A stretch of DNA of 24,450 nt, taken from Amoebophilaceae bacterium (GTDB taxonomy: Bacteria; Bacteroidota; Bacteroidia; Cytophagales; Amoebophilaceae). The stretch lies in assembly GCA_023257955.1 (NCBI GenBank), contig JALRAY010000007.1:1-24450 (forward strand). Direction: 5' to 3'. This document shows, piece by piece, positions 1-8,686 of this stretch (position 1 is its first letter; the number at the start of each line of letters is the position of its first letter). Both the position numbers and the translations under genes were made by a program. Below the pieces are notes generated by a model. The model was not told the DNA's origin. It saw only the letters and a program-made list of their open reading frames with translations, and did no database searches.

Positions 1-165
1 CAAGTCTTGGATGACATATCCGGTCAATCAATTCGCGGCCTGGAAAAAGCCACAGACACAATTATCTTAACGGTCCCGCTACAAGTCAATACAAGGAGTG
101 TTAGTATACATAGTTTTTTACGTAATGTCATAAATATTCTTTGCGCTAGTTTCTATAATTCCTGA
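1..165 (+). CDS. 3' end of an unidentified protein (5' truncated by the window)
   Basis: Reading frame 1 is open from the first base to a TGA at 163-165 and gives 54 residues. It begins QVLDDISGQSIRGLEKATDT and ends in a mildly hydrophobic tail rich in Ser, Ile and Leu. No family motif is recognisable in this piece. It converges with the delta' gene on the opposite strand, whose stop lies 24 bases beyond. It could also be a chance open stretch or the tail of a degraded gene. The full frame left of the window is needed to decide. Confidence 0.35.
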   Translation, partial: QVLDDISGQSIRGLEKATDTIILTVPLQVNTRSVSIHSFLRNVINILCASFYNS

Positions 166-189
166 GCTAATTCAGGCAATAATTTAGGT

Positions 190-1347
190 TTATATGGTTT
201 GCTGTTGTTGTCTTACCGCTTTAAAAACCTGCGTCACCTTCAGCGAAAGATTCAAGAACACGATTTTAGCATTCAAGTTGCGTTCTATACAAAAATGCGC
301 TTGCTGGATCCATGCATTCATCTGTTGAATCGTCTCCTCATCTAGAATGGCGCCTAGTTTTTGGATGATCTCCCTTTCTGCTTGTTGGACTTGCAATAGT
401 TGCATTACCTGCAACCGCGCTACCCATATCTGGCGTAACATCCATAAGCTATACATTAAGAAATGCTTTTGCGTTGCCTTGTCATACGCTTGGAAGGCAT
501 CTACCTCTGCAACGAGCTTACTAAAGTCATAGGCATAACAGATGCGCATCCAATGTACAAAATGCTGCATAAAATCATTTTGATTGTCCGTTATTAACTG
601 ATAGGCTTTTTGCGCATTTCCCGCTGCCAGCTTTACGATCGTTGCTACATCCGTAGTATCCGTTAGTTGCTGCTGATAATGTTGCGTGATGATTTGCTGC
701 ATAGCCTCATCCGTAAAAGGGGGGATGTACATTTGTTGCAATCGAGAGCGTATGGTTCCTAGTAAATTCTCTGGGGAGTGGCTAATGAGTAAAAAAACAA
801 CCTGCGCAGCGGTCGGTTCTTCCAGTATTTTGAGCAAAGCATGCGCCGCAGCAGGGTGCATGTACTCGGGCAACCAAATAAGATTCACCTTGTAACTACT
901 CTCAAAGGCATTCAACATGATATACTGCGTCAGGTCGGTGATAGCCGCTTTTGTGATGAGCGGTTGGCTTTTGGTAGTGCCTAGGTAGTTACTCCAATCT
1001 AAGAAATGGCCATAGGGTTGCTCCCCTAAAAACGCAGACCACGCAGGCAGCAATTGTTTCCCAGAAGTATCAGGTGTTTTATTAGTAGTTGTAGCAGTAG
1101 GGAAAATAAACTTCACATCCGGGTGCGTCAACTTGCGTAGTTGCAGACAGCTCTTACAGGTTCCGCACGCATCTTCGGGGGAAGGTTGATGGCAGTTAAG
1201 ATAGGTGGTAAAAGCCAACGCTAATGGCAAAGCGGCATTGCCTACAGGTCCCCAGAAGAGGTGCGCATGTGGCACTTGCTTTTGCTGCGCCATGTATAGC
1301 AATCGTTTTTTTAAATGATCAGGAGCAGGTATGTCGGCAAAGTACAT
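190..1347 (-). CDS. holB: DNA polymerase III subunit delta' (clamp-loader subunit, HolB/DnaX-N-like)
   Basis: The 385-residue product looks like the delta' subunit of the replicative clamp loader, which helps load the sliding clamp on DNA. The N-terminus has the AAA+ layout seen in DnaX/HolB. Residues 33-40 (GPVGNAAL) sit where the Walker A loop belongs but lack the Gly-Lys-Thr, as expected for delta', which does not hydrolyse ATP. A zinc module follows with Cys52, 61, 64 and 67 in the spacing C-x8-C-x2-C-x2-C, then HPDV. The stretch AAAHALLKILEEP is the typical delta'/gamma helix, followed by TIRSRLQQ (sensor region). The ATG at 1345-1347 lies 6 bases after the stop of the GlmU-like gene, so the two are probably one transcript. 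The start is supported by this spacing and by the N-terminal fit. The family assignment is firm; the gene name is by analogy. Confidence 0.88.
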   Translation of the reverse strand: MYFADIPAPDHLKKRLLYMAQQKQVPHAHLFWGPVGNAALPLALAFTTYLNCHQPSPEDACGTCKSCLQLRKLTHPDVKFIFPTATTTNKTPDTSGKQLLPAWSAFLGEQPYGHFLDWSNYLGTTKSQPLITKAAITDLTQYIMLNAFESSYKVNLIWLPEYMHPAAAHALLKILEEPTAAQVVFLLISHSPENLLGTIRSRLQQMYIPPFTDEAMQQIITQHYQQQLTDTTDVATIVKLAAGNAQKAYQLITDNQNDFMQHFVHWMRICYAYDFSKLVAEVDAFQAYDKATQKHFLMYSLWMLRQIWVARLQVMQLLQVQQAEREIIQKLGAILDEETIQQMNAWIQQAHFCIERNLNAKIVFLNLSLKVTQVFKAVRQQQQTI

Positions 1348-1353
1348 AAATGA

Positions 1354-2583
1354 TTATAGCAATGAAGAAGATACTCCGTGCGAGGCGTAATAATCATACA
1401 ACTCCGATACAATAGCCTCATCTACCTTAGTTAGTTCCTGATTCCGTCGCTTCATCATATTAGCTATACTCACCAGCACATCATCCAGGTTATGAACAAC
1501 AAAATTATAAGGAGGAGAGCCTTTCGTAAAGGCAGGTAAATAGCGTTTCATATACCCTGTCCCAAATAAGCTAGCTCCTATGCCTATCACCGTCCCCGTA
1601 TTGAAATTGGTGCTGATACCACACTTGCTATAAGCGCCTAAAAACAAGCCGCAAAACTGGCGATCTGTAGGCACAAAAGTTTGCGTGTACTCATCCCACA
1701 CCGTGACAGGGTTATAATCATTCCGCAGATTAGAGATAGTAGCATTCGCACCTATGTTGCACCATTCTCCTATCACAGAATGTCCTATAAATCCGTCATG
1801 TGCTTTATTACTATACTCAAAGAGGATGGAGTTAGATACCTCCCCGCCAACCTTGGAATAGGGGCCAATGGCTGTATTGTCATATACATAGCTCCCTACT
1901 TTTATTTGAGCCCCTTCAGCAACAACCAATGGCCCTTTGAGTACCGCTCGTTCTTCCACCACCGCATTTTTACCTATATAGATAGGTCCCTTCTCCGCAT
2001 TTAAGATAGCCGCTTTAATGACAGCTCCTTCTTCTATAAAAATATTATCGGGATGATAGCAAATGGTATGGTTATCTGCAATAGGATGGGATGACCGCTT
2101 TGTGCGTATCGTTTGCAAGTCTGCTTCCATCGCAATAGCATGATAACGCCATAGATCCCACTTGTGTTGGATTTGGATTAATTCCTCTGCGGCATACACG
2201 ATAGCCGCTCCTTGCGTAGCATACTTGGAACAAAAGTCTATCGTTAATTCATGGGGTTGGGAAGTGCAAAAGGCAAGCAAGGTATCGCCGTATAATAGGC
2301 ATTGCCCAGGTGCTAAGTTTGTGATAGCTTGTATCACCTTTGGGGTAGGTAAAAAACTGCCATTAATGCATACATTGTGCGCAGCAGCAGTAGCGGGAAA
2401 TTTGGAGGATAAGTAAGGTTCTGTGATAGAGGAAAAAACGGTCGCATCATCTTGCCATACGGTTTGCCACTTTTCCATAATGCTAGTAATGCCGACACGC
2501 AAGGAAGCGATCGTTCTAGTATCAGTAAATGGAGCAAGGCTGAGTCGGTTGCGGTATGTATCAAAAAGTAAAACGTTTACCAT
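1354..2583 (-). CDS. GlmU-like sugar nucleotidyltransferase / left-handed beta-helix acyltransferase (Bacteroidota type)
   Basis: A 409-residue protein resembling the alternative GlmU family of Bacteroidota, thought to make UDP-N-acetylglucosamine for peptidoglycan. The N-terminal half (about 1-180) is divergent and contains NGSFLPTPKVIQAI, typical of this family rather than of classical GlmU with its LAAGxGTRM loop. From about residue 185 the sequence falls into hexapeptide-type repeats (IYIGKNAVVEERAVLKGPLV and following), a left-handed beta-helix. The motif KAHDGFIGHSVIGEW at roughly two thirds carries the His region expected at an acyl-CoA site. The ATG at 2581-2583 is the first in frame. 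The gene runs directly into holB with a 6-base gap. Recognition of the fold is firm; the exact substrate is inferred from the family. Confidence 0.8.
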   Translation of the reverse strand: MVNVLLFDTYRNRLSLAPFTDTRTIASLRVGITSIMEKWQTVWQDDATVFSSITEPYLSSKFPATAAAHNVCINGSFLPTPKVIQAITNLAPGQCLLYGDTLLAFCTSQPHELTIDFCSKYATQGAAIVYAAEELIQIQHKWDLWRYHAIAMEADLQTIRTKRSSHPIADNHTICYHPDNIFIEEGAVIKAAILNAEKGPIYIGKNAVVEERAVLKGPLVVAEGAQIKVGSYVYDNTAIGPYSKVGGEVSNSILFEYSNKAHDGFIGHSVIGEWCNIGANATISNLRNDYNPVTVWDEYTQTFVPTDRQFCGLFLGAYSKCGISTNFNTGTVIGIGASLFGTGYMKRYLPAFTKGSPPYNFVVHNLDDVLVSIANMMKRRNQELTKVDEAIVSELYDYYASHGVSSSLL

Positions 2584-2656
2584 GTTGTATAATTTCGATC
2601 TTCACGCATAAAAAAAGACTGCAGCCAACACGCTGCATAGATACTGTACATAGGGA

Positions 2657-2873
2657 GTAACTACTCAGATAGCAGAAACACGCTTTCGAAGGTTATTGCT
2701 CTGAGATAATCCATTCGTTGTGCAATTGGGCTCCGTATGGGTTGCTTCAACGCCTACGGTTCCTCGCAATGACGACATTTTTCTTGCGCAATGGATTATC
2801 TTGGATGAGCCCTTCGGGGTTTATTCGTCGCCTTCGACCTTGCAAGGCCGAAGGCAAGTACCTGAGTAGTTAC
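2657..2873. repeat. 217-bp palindromic repeat element bounded by GTAACTACTCAG inverted repeats
   Basis: The outer 12-base arms are GTAACTACTCAG at 2657-2668 and its exact complement at 2862-2873. Nested inside are a second perfect 12-base pair, agataatccatt (2704-2715) with aatggattatct (2790-2801), and a compact hairpin at 2830-2855 (gccttcg ... cgaaggc around the palindrome ccttgcaagg). The stretch CCTCGCAATGACG belongs to the same sequence family as the larger element at 17548-17914. No open frame is supported. It fills most of the gap between the GlmU-like gene and rplS. It looks like a non-autonomous mobile element or a folded RNA/DNA element. Confidence 0.65.
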
Positions 2874-2970
2874 CATAGGGGAGATATTAAGTTTACGCAT
2901 GCAGCCACTATCAACGCATAGTAAGCCCATAATGAACTCAAGGCCTGTTACCGATATTGATGATGACTGG

Positions 2971-3327
2971 TTATACCCTTTTCTCTTTAATTCTTGCCTC
3001 TTTACCCACTTTGTGTCGCAGATAGAACAACCGGGCTCTTCTTACCCTGCCAAGTTGCTTCACTTCTATCTTTTGAATACTAGGACAAAGCAAAGGGAAG
3101 ATACGTTCTACGCCTATCCCCTCCGATATTTTACGGACCGTAAACGTTTCTCCATTGGTATTGGGATGTCTGCGTTGGATAACAACGCCTTGGAATTGCT
3201 GAATACGCTCTTTCTTGCCTTCTTTGATCTTGATATGGATATTGATAGTATCCCCAGCTTTAAAAGCGGGGAATGATGTCCGCTTTTCGGCGTATTCTGC
3301 TTCTATTGACTTGATTAATTCACTCAT
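2971..3327 (-). CDS. rplS: 50S ribosomal protein L19
   Basis: The 118-residue product is ribosomal protein L19, located at the 30S-50S interface. Family landmarks are FKAGDTINIHIKIKEG, ERIQQFQGVVIQRR, ETFTVRKISEGIGVERIFPL and the ending GRVRRARLFYLRHKVGKEARI. The frame is open to an ATG at 3378, which would add 17 residues. The ATG at 3325-3327 (MSELIKSIEAEYAEKR) gives the usual family length and N-terminus and leaves a normal leader after the promoter at 3401-3434, so it is preferred. The gene stands alone here, without the usual rpsP/trmD/rimM neighbours, which suggests a rearranged chromosome. Confidence 0.95.
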   Translation of the reverse strand: MSELIKSIEAEYAEKRTSFPAFKAGDTINIHIKIKEGKKERIQQFQGVVIQRRHPNTNGETFTVRKISEGIGVERIFPLLCPSIQKIEVKQLGRVRRARLFYLRHKVGKEARIKEKRV

Positions 3328-3400
3328 TTGTGTAACATTGGATGGTAATACATAACCACATACTGCGACTGTTTGCACATGGTTATCAATTTTATGGCTA

Positions 3401-3434
3401 CAAAGATATAGAAAATACTGCTACAAAGAAACAA
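3401..3434 (-). promoter_or_regulatory. Bacteroidota-type promoter of rplS (TAnnTTTG)
   Basis: Read on the minus strand, TATCTTTG (3408-3401) fits the Bacteroidota -7 consensus TAnnTTTG. A TTG lies 23 bases upstream (3434-3432), close to the -33 position, with a second TTTG nearby. It sits about 70 bases ahead of the chosen rplS start. The motif match is seen directly; activity is inferred. Confidence 0.5.
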
Positions 3435-3505
3435 TCGTGCTTTTGCCCCTTACCACGATGCATACATATTGCGCGGAGAAGCTTGAAATCAGGCTTGGAA
3501 ATTCA

Positions 3506-4216
3506 TCATAAAAGCTCTGCTATCTCTGGATCATCTAGTATGGAGTTATCTACGAACGACTTTGCCCCTTTCTCTTCTTGCAAGGCTGCTTTGACTATAT
3601 CTTTATTTTTCTTCAGTTCCTGACTAGCAAATTCTAAGGCTAAGCCATTTTGCTTAACTGCTGCCAAGACTATGTCTTGATTATTTTTTAATCTTGCAGA
3701 AGCCCATCGTAATACGGGACCACTTAGCTTAACAGCTGCTAATACAATACTATCGTTATCTCGTAAAGTTATATGCGCCCATTGCAGTGCATAGCCGTCC
3801 TTGTTAACAGCGATCGAAACTATAGATTCGTTATTTTTTGTAGTTGAGGACTAGCAAATTCTAAGGCTCTACCATAATTAGTAACAGCTGCGCGTACAAT
3901 ATCTTCATCATCGCGGAAATCTTTCTTGACTTTTGTTAAGTAATGGCCCGCTCCTTCTATTGCGGCTAGTACTACATCTTTGTCATCTCTATATTTTTCA
4001 TATTCTTTGAAAGAGTCACTGAAATCACAAAACAAACGTATAGGCCATTTTTTTTACATCTTCTATAGCTTGTTCTTTCGTTAACTCATTATCATCAGAG
4101 TTATTGTTGGGTTGCGAGGTTGGTGCTGCATCAGGTGTAATCTCCACTTTTTTGTTGCAAGTATCACAAGAAATGACGGTGCCACATAGTAGTAATAGGC
4201 AAATGGTGTATTTCAT
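3506..4216 (-). pseudogene. DUF4116-repeat lipoprotein, interrupted by two opposite frameshifts in A runs
   Basis: The start at 4216 encodes a lipoprotein signal (MKYTICLLLLCGTVISC, lipobox VISC, then DTCNKK) and a polar Asn/Asp-rich linker. The frame is lost in an 8-A run (4048-4055 on the + strand as T8) and resumes one base later as WPIRLFCDFSDSFKEYEKY. It is lost again at a 6-A run (3834-3839) after EFASPQLQK and resumes as NNESIVSIAV, ending at the TGA at 3506-3508. Across the three segments six units of about 25 residues recur with the pattern RDDxDIVxAAVxxxGxALxFASxxL, which is the DUF4116 type. The first lesion is one A too many and the second one A too few, so slippage on the A tracts could restore a product. 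Otherwise it is a recent pseudogene. No function is established for the family. The next paralogue lies about 100 bases upstream. Confidence 0.7.
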
Positions 4217-4319
4217 AAGGGGGGTACTTGGTTATAGCTATAATAGATAAATTGATGATAGGCGAAATTACAAAGTTGGTACATTGTTGCATGCAGCCTG
4301 TGTGCACATACAATTGGGG

Positions 4320-5138
4320 CTATAGGCTACATGTGTTTAAAAAGGCTTGTAACTCTGGATCTTGTAGCAATGCCCTATCCGCATACCACAATACGGCTTT
4401 ATTGACGTGCATAGCTAACCAGACAGCGCATTTATTGCTTCGTATCCGCTTACTGGCATGCAAAAAAGCGCTTGCTTGATGCGTTACCGCTATGGAAACA
4501 ATCGCCTCATTGTCTTGTACGGATGCATCCGCAAATTTTAGCATGTATGGATTAATTTCAATAGCCAATTGTACGATGCTTAGATCGTTTTGCACCTCGT
4601 TGCCTGCATATTGGAAGGCATACGCATCATTTGTAATGGCTAACCGGACTATATCAGGGTTATTCTGCTGTGTTAGACTTGCAAAGCGTAAAGCGCTACC
4701 ATCATTTTTAACAGCTGCTTGAACGATAGCTGGGTCATTTTGTAACGTTTCACTGGCCCACTGTAAAGCTTCCCCATCGTTGGTGACTGCTGCTTATACG
4801 ATCTCAAAGTCACTTCTCAACCTTTCACTCAGGGCATACAATAACCAACCTGCTTGTGCGACGGCTACCATGCCGAGGGTTTTATCATCCGTGTATGATT
4901 GGTAATCTTCCGTGAGTAATAGACTAGGCGCATTGCGGCGGATAGCTGTAATCAGCGCTTCGTTTGTTTCGACCTTAGGCGCGTTCTCATTTGGTATCGA
5001 ATCATCGGGAGCGAGACCTATTTGCAAGGTTGTTGTTGTCTTAGCCTGCTTTTTACAGCTATTACAGGATAGCAAGGTAGTAGATAGTACCATGAGCAAA
5101 AAGGAGTATGGCATCATGGTAGAATACTTGACCATCAT
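4320..5138 (-). pseudogene. DUF4116-repeat lipoprotein with one in-frame stop codon
   Basis: The N-terminus is a lipoprotein signal (MMPYSFLLMVLSTTLLSC, lipobox LLSC, then NSCKK), with ATG choices at 5138 and a few codons later. After a linker, seven or more units of about 25 residues repeat the pattern QNDPAIVQAAVKNDGSALRF. A TAA at 4794-4796 interrupts the frame between SDFEIV and AAVTNDGEALQWA. The remaining 158 codons continue in the same frame to the stop at 4320. Comparison of repeat units suggests the stop replaced CAA (Gln) by one C to T change. It is a paralogue of the gene at 3506-4216: same signal type, CxxCKK start and repeat. It may be dead, or give a 114-residue truncated lipoprotein. 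Both genes were probably surface or periplasmic proteins. Confidence 0.7.
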
Positions 5139-5196
5139 ATAACTATTGCAATTTACGCTTTCATGGGTTGTAGCCCCCCTGCTAATAAAGACGTGA

Positions 5197-8067
5197 TTAT
5201 TTTTCCATAACCTGTCTGAGATATTTAGCAGTATAATTGTTCTCTAATTTGATCATATCCTCTGGAGTGCCTGCAAAAACTACATTTCCACCATTTTTAC
5301 CGCCTTCCGGTCCCATATCGATAATCCAGTCTGCGCATTTGATAAAATCCATGTTATGTTCTACCACAACCACGGAATGACCTATATCTACCAGATGGTT
5401 AAGCACCCGTAGCAATTTATGGATATCATGAATATGTAAGCCCGTGGTAGGCTCATCGAAAATAAAGAGCCTATGCTGTAATTCATCCATGGTGGCATCA
5501 GGTCGGTGGATATCGACTTTCTTATAGGTAGCATCAAAATAATATGCGAAACGCAGTCGTTGTGCTTCTCCGCCACTTAAGGAGCTGCAAGATTGCCCTA
5601 GCTGGATATACCCTAAGCCTACTTCTTGTAGTTTCTTGATTTTCTTGTAAATATTGGCGGTTGCCTTTTCATTAAAGAAGTCACAAGCATCATCCACGGT
5701 CATGTGCAAGATGTCTATGATGTTGTTGCCTTTATACTGGACTTCTAATATGTCTTTTTTAAAACGCTTGCCATTACAGTCTTCACAAACCAGGGTGACG
5801 TCTGCCATAAATTGCATTTCTATCACTACCTCGCCTGCACCTTCACAGGTTGGGCATCTTCCTCCTTCGGTGTTAAACGAGAAATGGTGAGCTCCGTATT
5901 GCCGTTCTTTCGCCAAAGGCTGTTTAGCAAAGAGCGTGCGAATATCGTCATATGCCTGAATGTAGGTAGCAGGGTTAGATCTAGAAGATCTCCCTACTGC
6001 ATTTTGATCTACCAATTCTACGAAGTTTACCTGAAAGTAATCACCTCCTAGCTTACGGAATTTACCTAAGGGAACGTCTTCTGTAGTGAGATATCTGCGC
6101 CTTTTGGCTATTCCTGCATATATGATGTTATTCACCAAGGTGGATTTACCAGAGCCGCTTACGCCGGTTACAACGGTGAATGTGTTCAAGGGGAGGGTTA
6201 CATCAATATTTTTCAAGTTATGTTCTTCAATGCCTAAGAAATCGATTTTATATCTATGCTTTCTTCTTTGTTGAGGGATCTCTATGCGGGTTACACCATT
6301 TAAGTATTGTGCGGTATGGCTGTTATTAAACTGTTTTAATGCCTTCCAATCACCTTGAAAGACAACTTCCCCACCTTTTGAACCTGCTTCAGGGCCGATA
6401 TCAATCAAGTGATCCGCCACACGCATCAGCGCTTCTTCATGCTCTACTACAATAACTGTATTGCCTAAATCACGTAGCGCTAATAGCACTTCTATCTGCC
6501 TATCGGTATCTCTAGGATGTAATCCGACGGTTGGTTCATCTAAGATATATAGTGTATCTACAAGGGTTCCGCCTAATGCGGTAGCCAGTTTGATGCGCTG
6601 AAATTCTCCGCCAGAGAGGGTATTTGATGCGCGATGGAGGGTTAGATAACTGAGGCCTACTTTCTCCAGATAAGTAATCCTGTTTTTGATTTCCACCAAC
6701 AGCCGATTGGCCACTTTTTGTTCATGAGGAGAGAGTGTCAATTGGTCAAAAAAGGCATACACGTCTGATATAGGCATGAGCAAGAGTTGATGCATGGAGT
6801 GGTCTCCAATTTTTACATAGCGCGCGTCTTTGCGAATTTTCGTCCCTAGACAGTCGGGACATAACATCTCAGATTTGTACCGATCTATGAACCAAGATCC
6901 GCGGTATCCATTGTCTTGTACCCAGTCGAATACTACATTGATGCCTTTGAATTTTCCTTGGCTGTCATTATGATTCCATAAGAAATCTTTTTCATCCTCT
7001 GTAAGCTCCTTATACTCCTTGTCTACTGGAAACCAATCGTATGCAGCATCTTTTAGTAAAGGCTTTTGAAAACGTGCCATGCTTTGCGATTGAAAAGGCT
7101 CTATAGCTCCTTCTTGTATAGATAGGGATTTATCGGGTATAACGCGTTCTGGATCGAGCACTTTCGATTTCCCTTTGCCTTGGCATCGCTTACAAACGCC
7201 ATAGGAGTTATTAAAGCTAAAGAAGTTGACGGAAGGCACTTCAAAGGTGATACCATCTTGCTCAAATTTATTGGAGAAGGTTTGCGTGCCTTGGTCCACG
7301 ATCTCCACGCAACAAGTGCCTTTCCCTTCAAAAAATGCCGTTTCAACAGAGTCTGTAATCCTATTTTTTATATCATCCGACTCCGTAAGATCGTCCTCTA
7401 TTACCAAACGATCTACCAGTATAGTAATGGGTTCATTCGTCAACGTGATGTTAGATGCTTCATCTACCACTTCTTCAAGCATGTGCATTTTGCCATCTTG
7501 CATTATGCGTGTATAGCCTTTGGCAAGCTCAGTTTTTAAATCATTGATTACAGTGGTAGGATCCTGCGAAGTCAATGGGTAGACAATCATGACTTTGCTA
7601 CCACAGGGTTGCTTAATGATATAATCGACTATATCCGAAACGGTGTCTTTGGTAACTTTCTTACCACTGACGGGGGAGTAAGTCGTGCCGATGCGGGCAT
7701 AAAGCAGTTTTAGGTAGTCATCTATCTCTGTGATGGTCCCTACCGTAGAGTTAGGATTATTGCTACTGGCTTTTTGCTCGATAGCTATGGCTGGCGATAG
7801 GCCTTGAATGGAATCGACATCTGGCTTGACTAATTTTCCTAAGAACTGCCTGCTATACGCACTTAAGCTTTCTAAGTACATCCGCTGTCCTTCTGCAAAG
7901 AGAGTATCAAAAGCTAAAGAAGATTTCCCGGAGCCTGATAAGCCCGTGATGACGGTAAGTTTATTTCTGGGGATGGCTACGCTCAGGTTTTTAAGGTTAT
8001 TCACACGAGCGCCTTTAATGATAATAAAGTCTTTGGCATCTAATTGATTAAGATCTTTCATAAGCAT
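5197..8067 (-). CDS. uvrA: Excinuclease ABC subunit A
   Basis: The 956-residue ATPase is the damage-recognition subunit of nucleotide excision repair; it acts with UvrB. It has two ABC modules. The first has Walker A GLSGSGKSSL at 42-51, followed by FAEGQRMYLESLSAYSRQFLG. Its signature LSGGEFQRIKLATALG precedes the Walker B YILDEPTVGLHPRD. The second has Walker A GVSGSGKSTLVNNI, the zinc finger CPTCEGAG ... CEDCNGKRF, signature LSGGEAQRLRFAYYF and Walker B FIFDEPTTGLHIHD near residue 868. At the first zinc site only CKRC remains; the earlier CxxC pair of the E. coli protein is replaced by FSNKFEQDGITF. I recall similar Bacteroidota UvrA forms, but that is from memory. Two ATGs (8067 and 8061) are two codons apart and either may be used. 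Length and motifs indicate an intact gene. Confidence 0.96.
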   Translation of the reverse strand: MLMKDLNQLDAKDFIIIKGARVNNLKNLSVAIPRNKLTVITGLSGSGKSSLAFDTLFAEGQRMYLESLSAYSRQFLGKLVKPDVDSIQGLSPAIAIEQKASSNNPNSTVGTITEIDDYLKLLYARIGTTYSPVSGKKVTKDTVSDIVDYIIKQPCGSKVMIVYPLTSQDPTTVINDLKTELAKGYTRIMQDGKMHMLEEVVDEASNITLTNEPITILVDRLVIEDDLTESDDIKNRITDSVETAFFEGKGTCCVEIVDQGTQTFSNKFEQDGITFEVPSVNFFSFNNSYGVCKRCQGKGKSKVLDPERVIPDKSLSIQEGAIEPFQSQSMARFQKPLLKDAAYDWFPVDKEYKELTEDEKDFLWNHNDSQGKFKGINVVFDWVQDNGYRGSWFIDRYKSEMLCPDCLGTKIRKDARYVKIGDHSMHQLLLMPISDVYAFFDQLTLSPHEQKVANRLLVEIKNRITYLEKVGLSYLTLHRASNTLSGGEFQRIKLATALGGTLVDTLYILDEPTVGLHPRDTDRQIEVLLALRDLGNTVIVVEHEEALMRVADHLIDIGPEAGSKGGEVVFQGDWKALKQFNNSHTAQYLNGVTRIEIPQQRRKHRYKIDFLGIEEHNLKNIDVTLPLNTFTVVTGVSGSGKSTLVNNIIYAGIAKRRRYLTTEDVPLGKFRKLGGDYFQVNFVELVDQNAVGRSSRSNPATYIQAYDDIRTLFAKQPLAKERQYGAHHFSFNTEGGRCPTCEGAGEVVIEMQFMADVTLVCEDCNGKRFKKDILEVQYKGNNIIDILHMTVDDACDFFNEKATANIYKKIKKLQEVGLGYIQLGQSCSSLSGGEAQRLRFAYYFDATYKKVDIHRPDATMDELQHRLFIFDEPTTGLHIHDIHKLLRVLNHLVDIGHSVVVVEHNMDFIKCADWIIDMGPEGGKNGGNVVFAGTPEDMIKLENNYTAKYLRQVMEK

Positions 8068-8146
8068 AATTTATGTAGTCATGTGGGATAGGGTTAACAT
8101 CCTCGCCTTCAGGCGAACACTTCTGTATTTCCTATTTTGAGTATAA

Positions 8147-8226
8147 TAGACTTCTTCTGAAACCCTTTGTATAAGTGCGTTCCTGTGTATTATAAGGGTA
8201 TAATTTTGAGTTTCGGAAGAACTCTA
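8147..8226. repeat. 80-bp unit bounded by imperfect 17-base inverted repeats
   Basis: The left arm tagacttcttctgaaac (8147-8163) matches the complement of the right arm gtttcggaagaactcta (8210-8226) at 15 of 17 positions. The same arm type recurs at 8514 and 8670, so this looks like one member of a small element family with a GAGCTCTTCYGAAA-like end. It encodes nothing recognisable. Confidence 0.5.
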
Positions 8227-8513
8227 ATATAGAGAGTTTGTCTAGCGTGAGTTCATTATCACGATGATGGCTCTCAAGCTTACTATATTTTAGAGGTTAG
8301 GTTTTTAATGCGCTTTACAAGAGTTCAAAAAACTACCGGCTTTAGACGGGAGTAAATTTATTTATGATCGATGATTGGGTACAACATGCGAACACTATAT
8401 TTCTCACACTGCGCGGAGTTGACTACACTTGAATGCCGATAGCGGTAAGTGGTTTTGCATGGTTATGATACGACGAAGGCTAAGAGATGGATGCAAAAAA
8501 ATAAAACTTATAA

Positions 8514-8686
8514 TAGAGCTCTTCCGAAAATTAAAATGCAAATTCATATTTATTAAATTCTAGCCATAAGATTAACCACAAATGCAACTTTTGCTCCAAT
8601 TCTTAATTCTGATCTTGGAATGAAGGTTAAATAACGTTGGGATACTCAACCCGCAACAATCTATAAGAGGTTTCAGAAGAGCTCTA
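8514..8686. repeat. 173-bp unit bounded by the same inverted-repeat type
   Basis: The left arm tagagctcttccgaaaa (8514-8530) pairs with the right arm gtttcagaagagctcta (8670-8686) at 15 of 17 positions. The arms match those of the 80-bp unit 290 bases away. Together the four arms could be two MITE-like insertions or the nested remains of one IS. No coding frame is convincing inside. Confidence 0.5.

Noticed and set aside
2899..3276. 125-codon open frame on the + strand
   Set aside because: It is antisense to rplS and starts within non-coding sequence; L19 is unmistakable on the other strand.
8103..8116. Terminator candidate tcgccttcaggcga
   Set aside because: The stem has no U tract on either side and no gene ends next to it; it is upstream of uvrA, so at most a regulatory palindrome.
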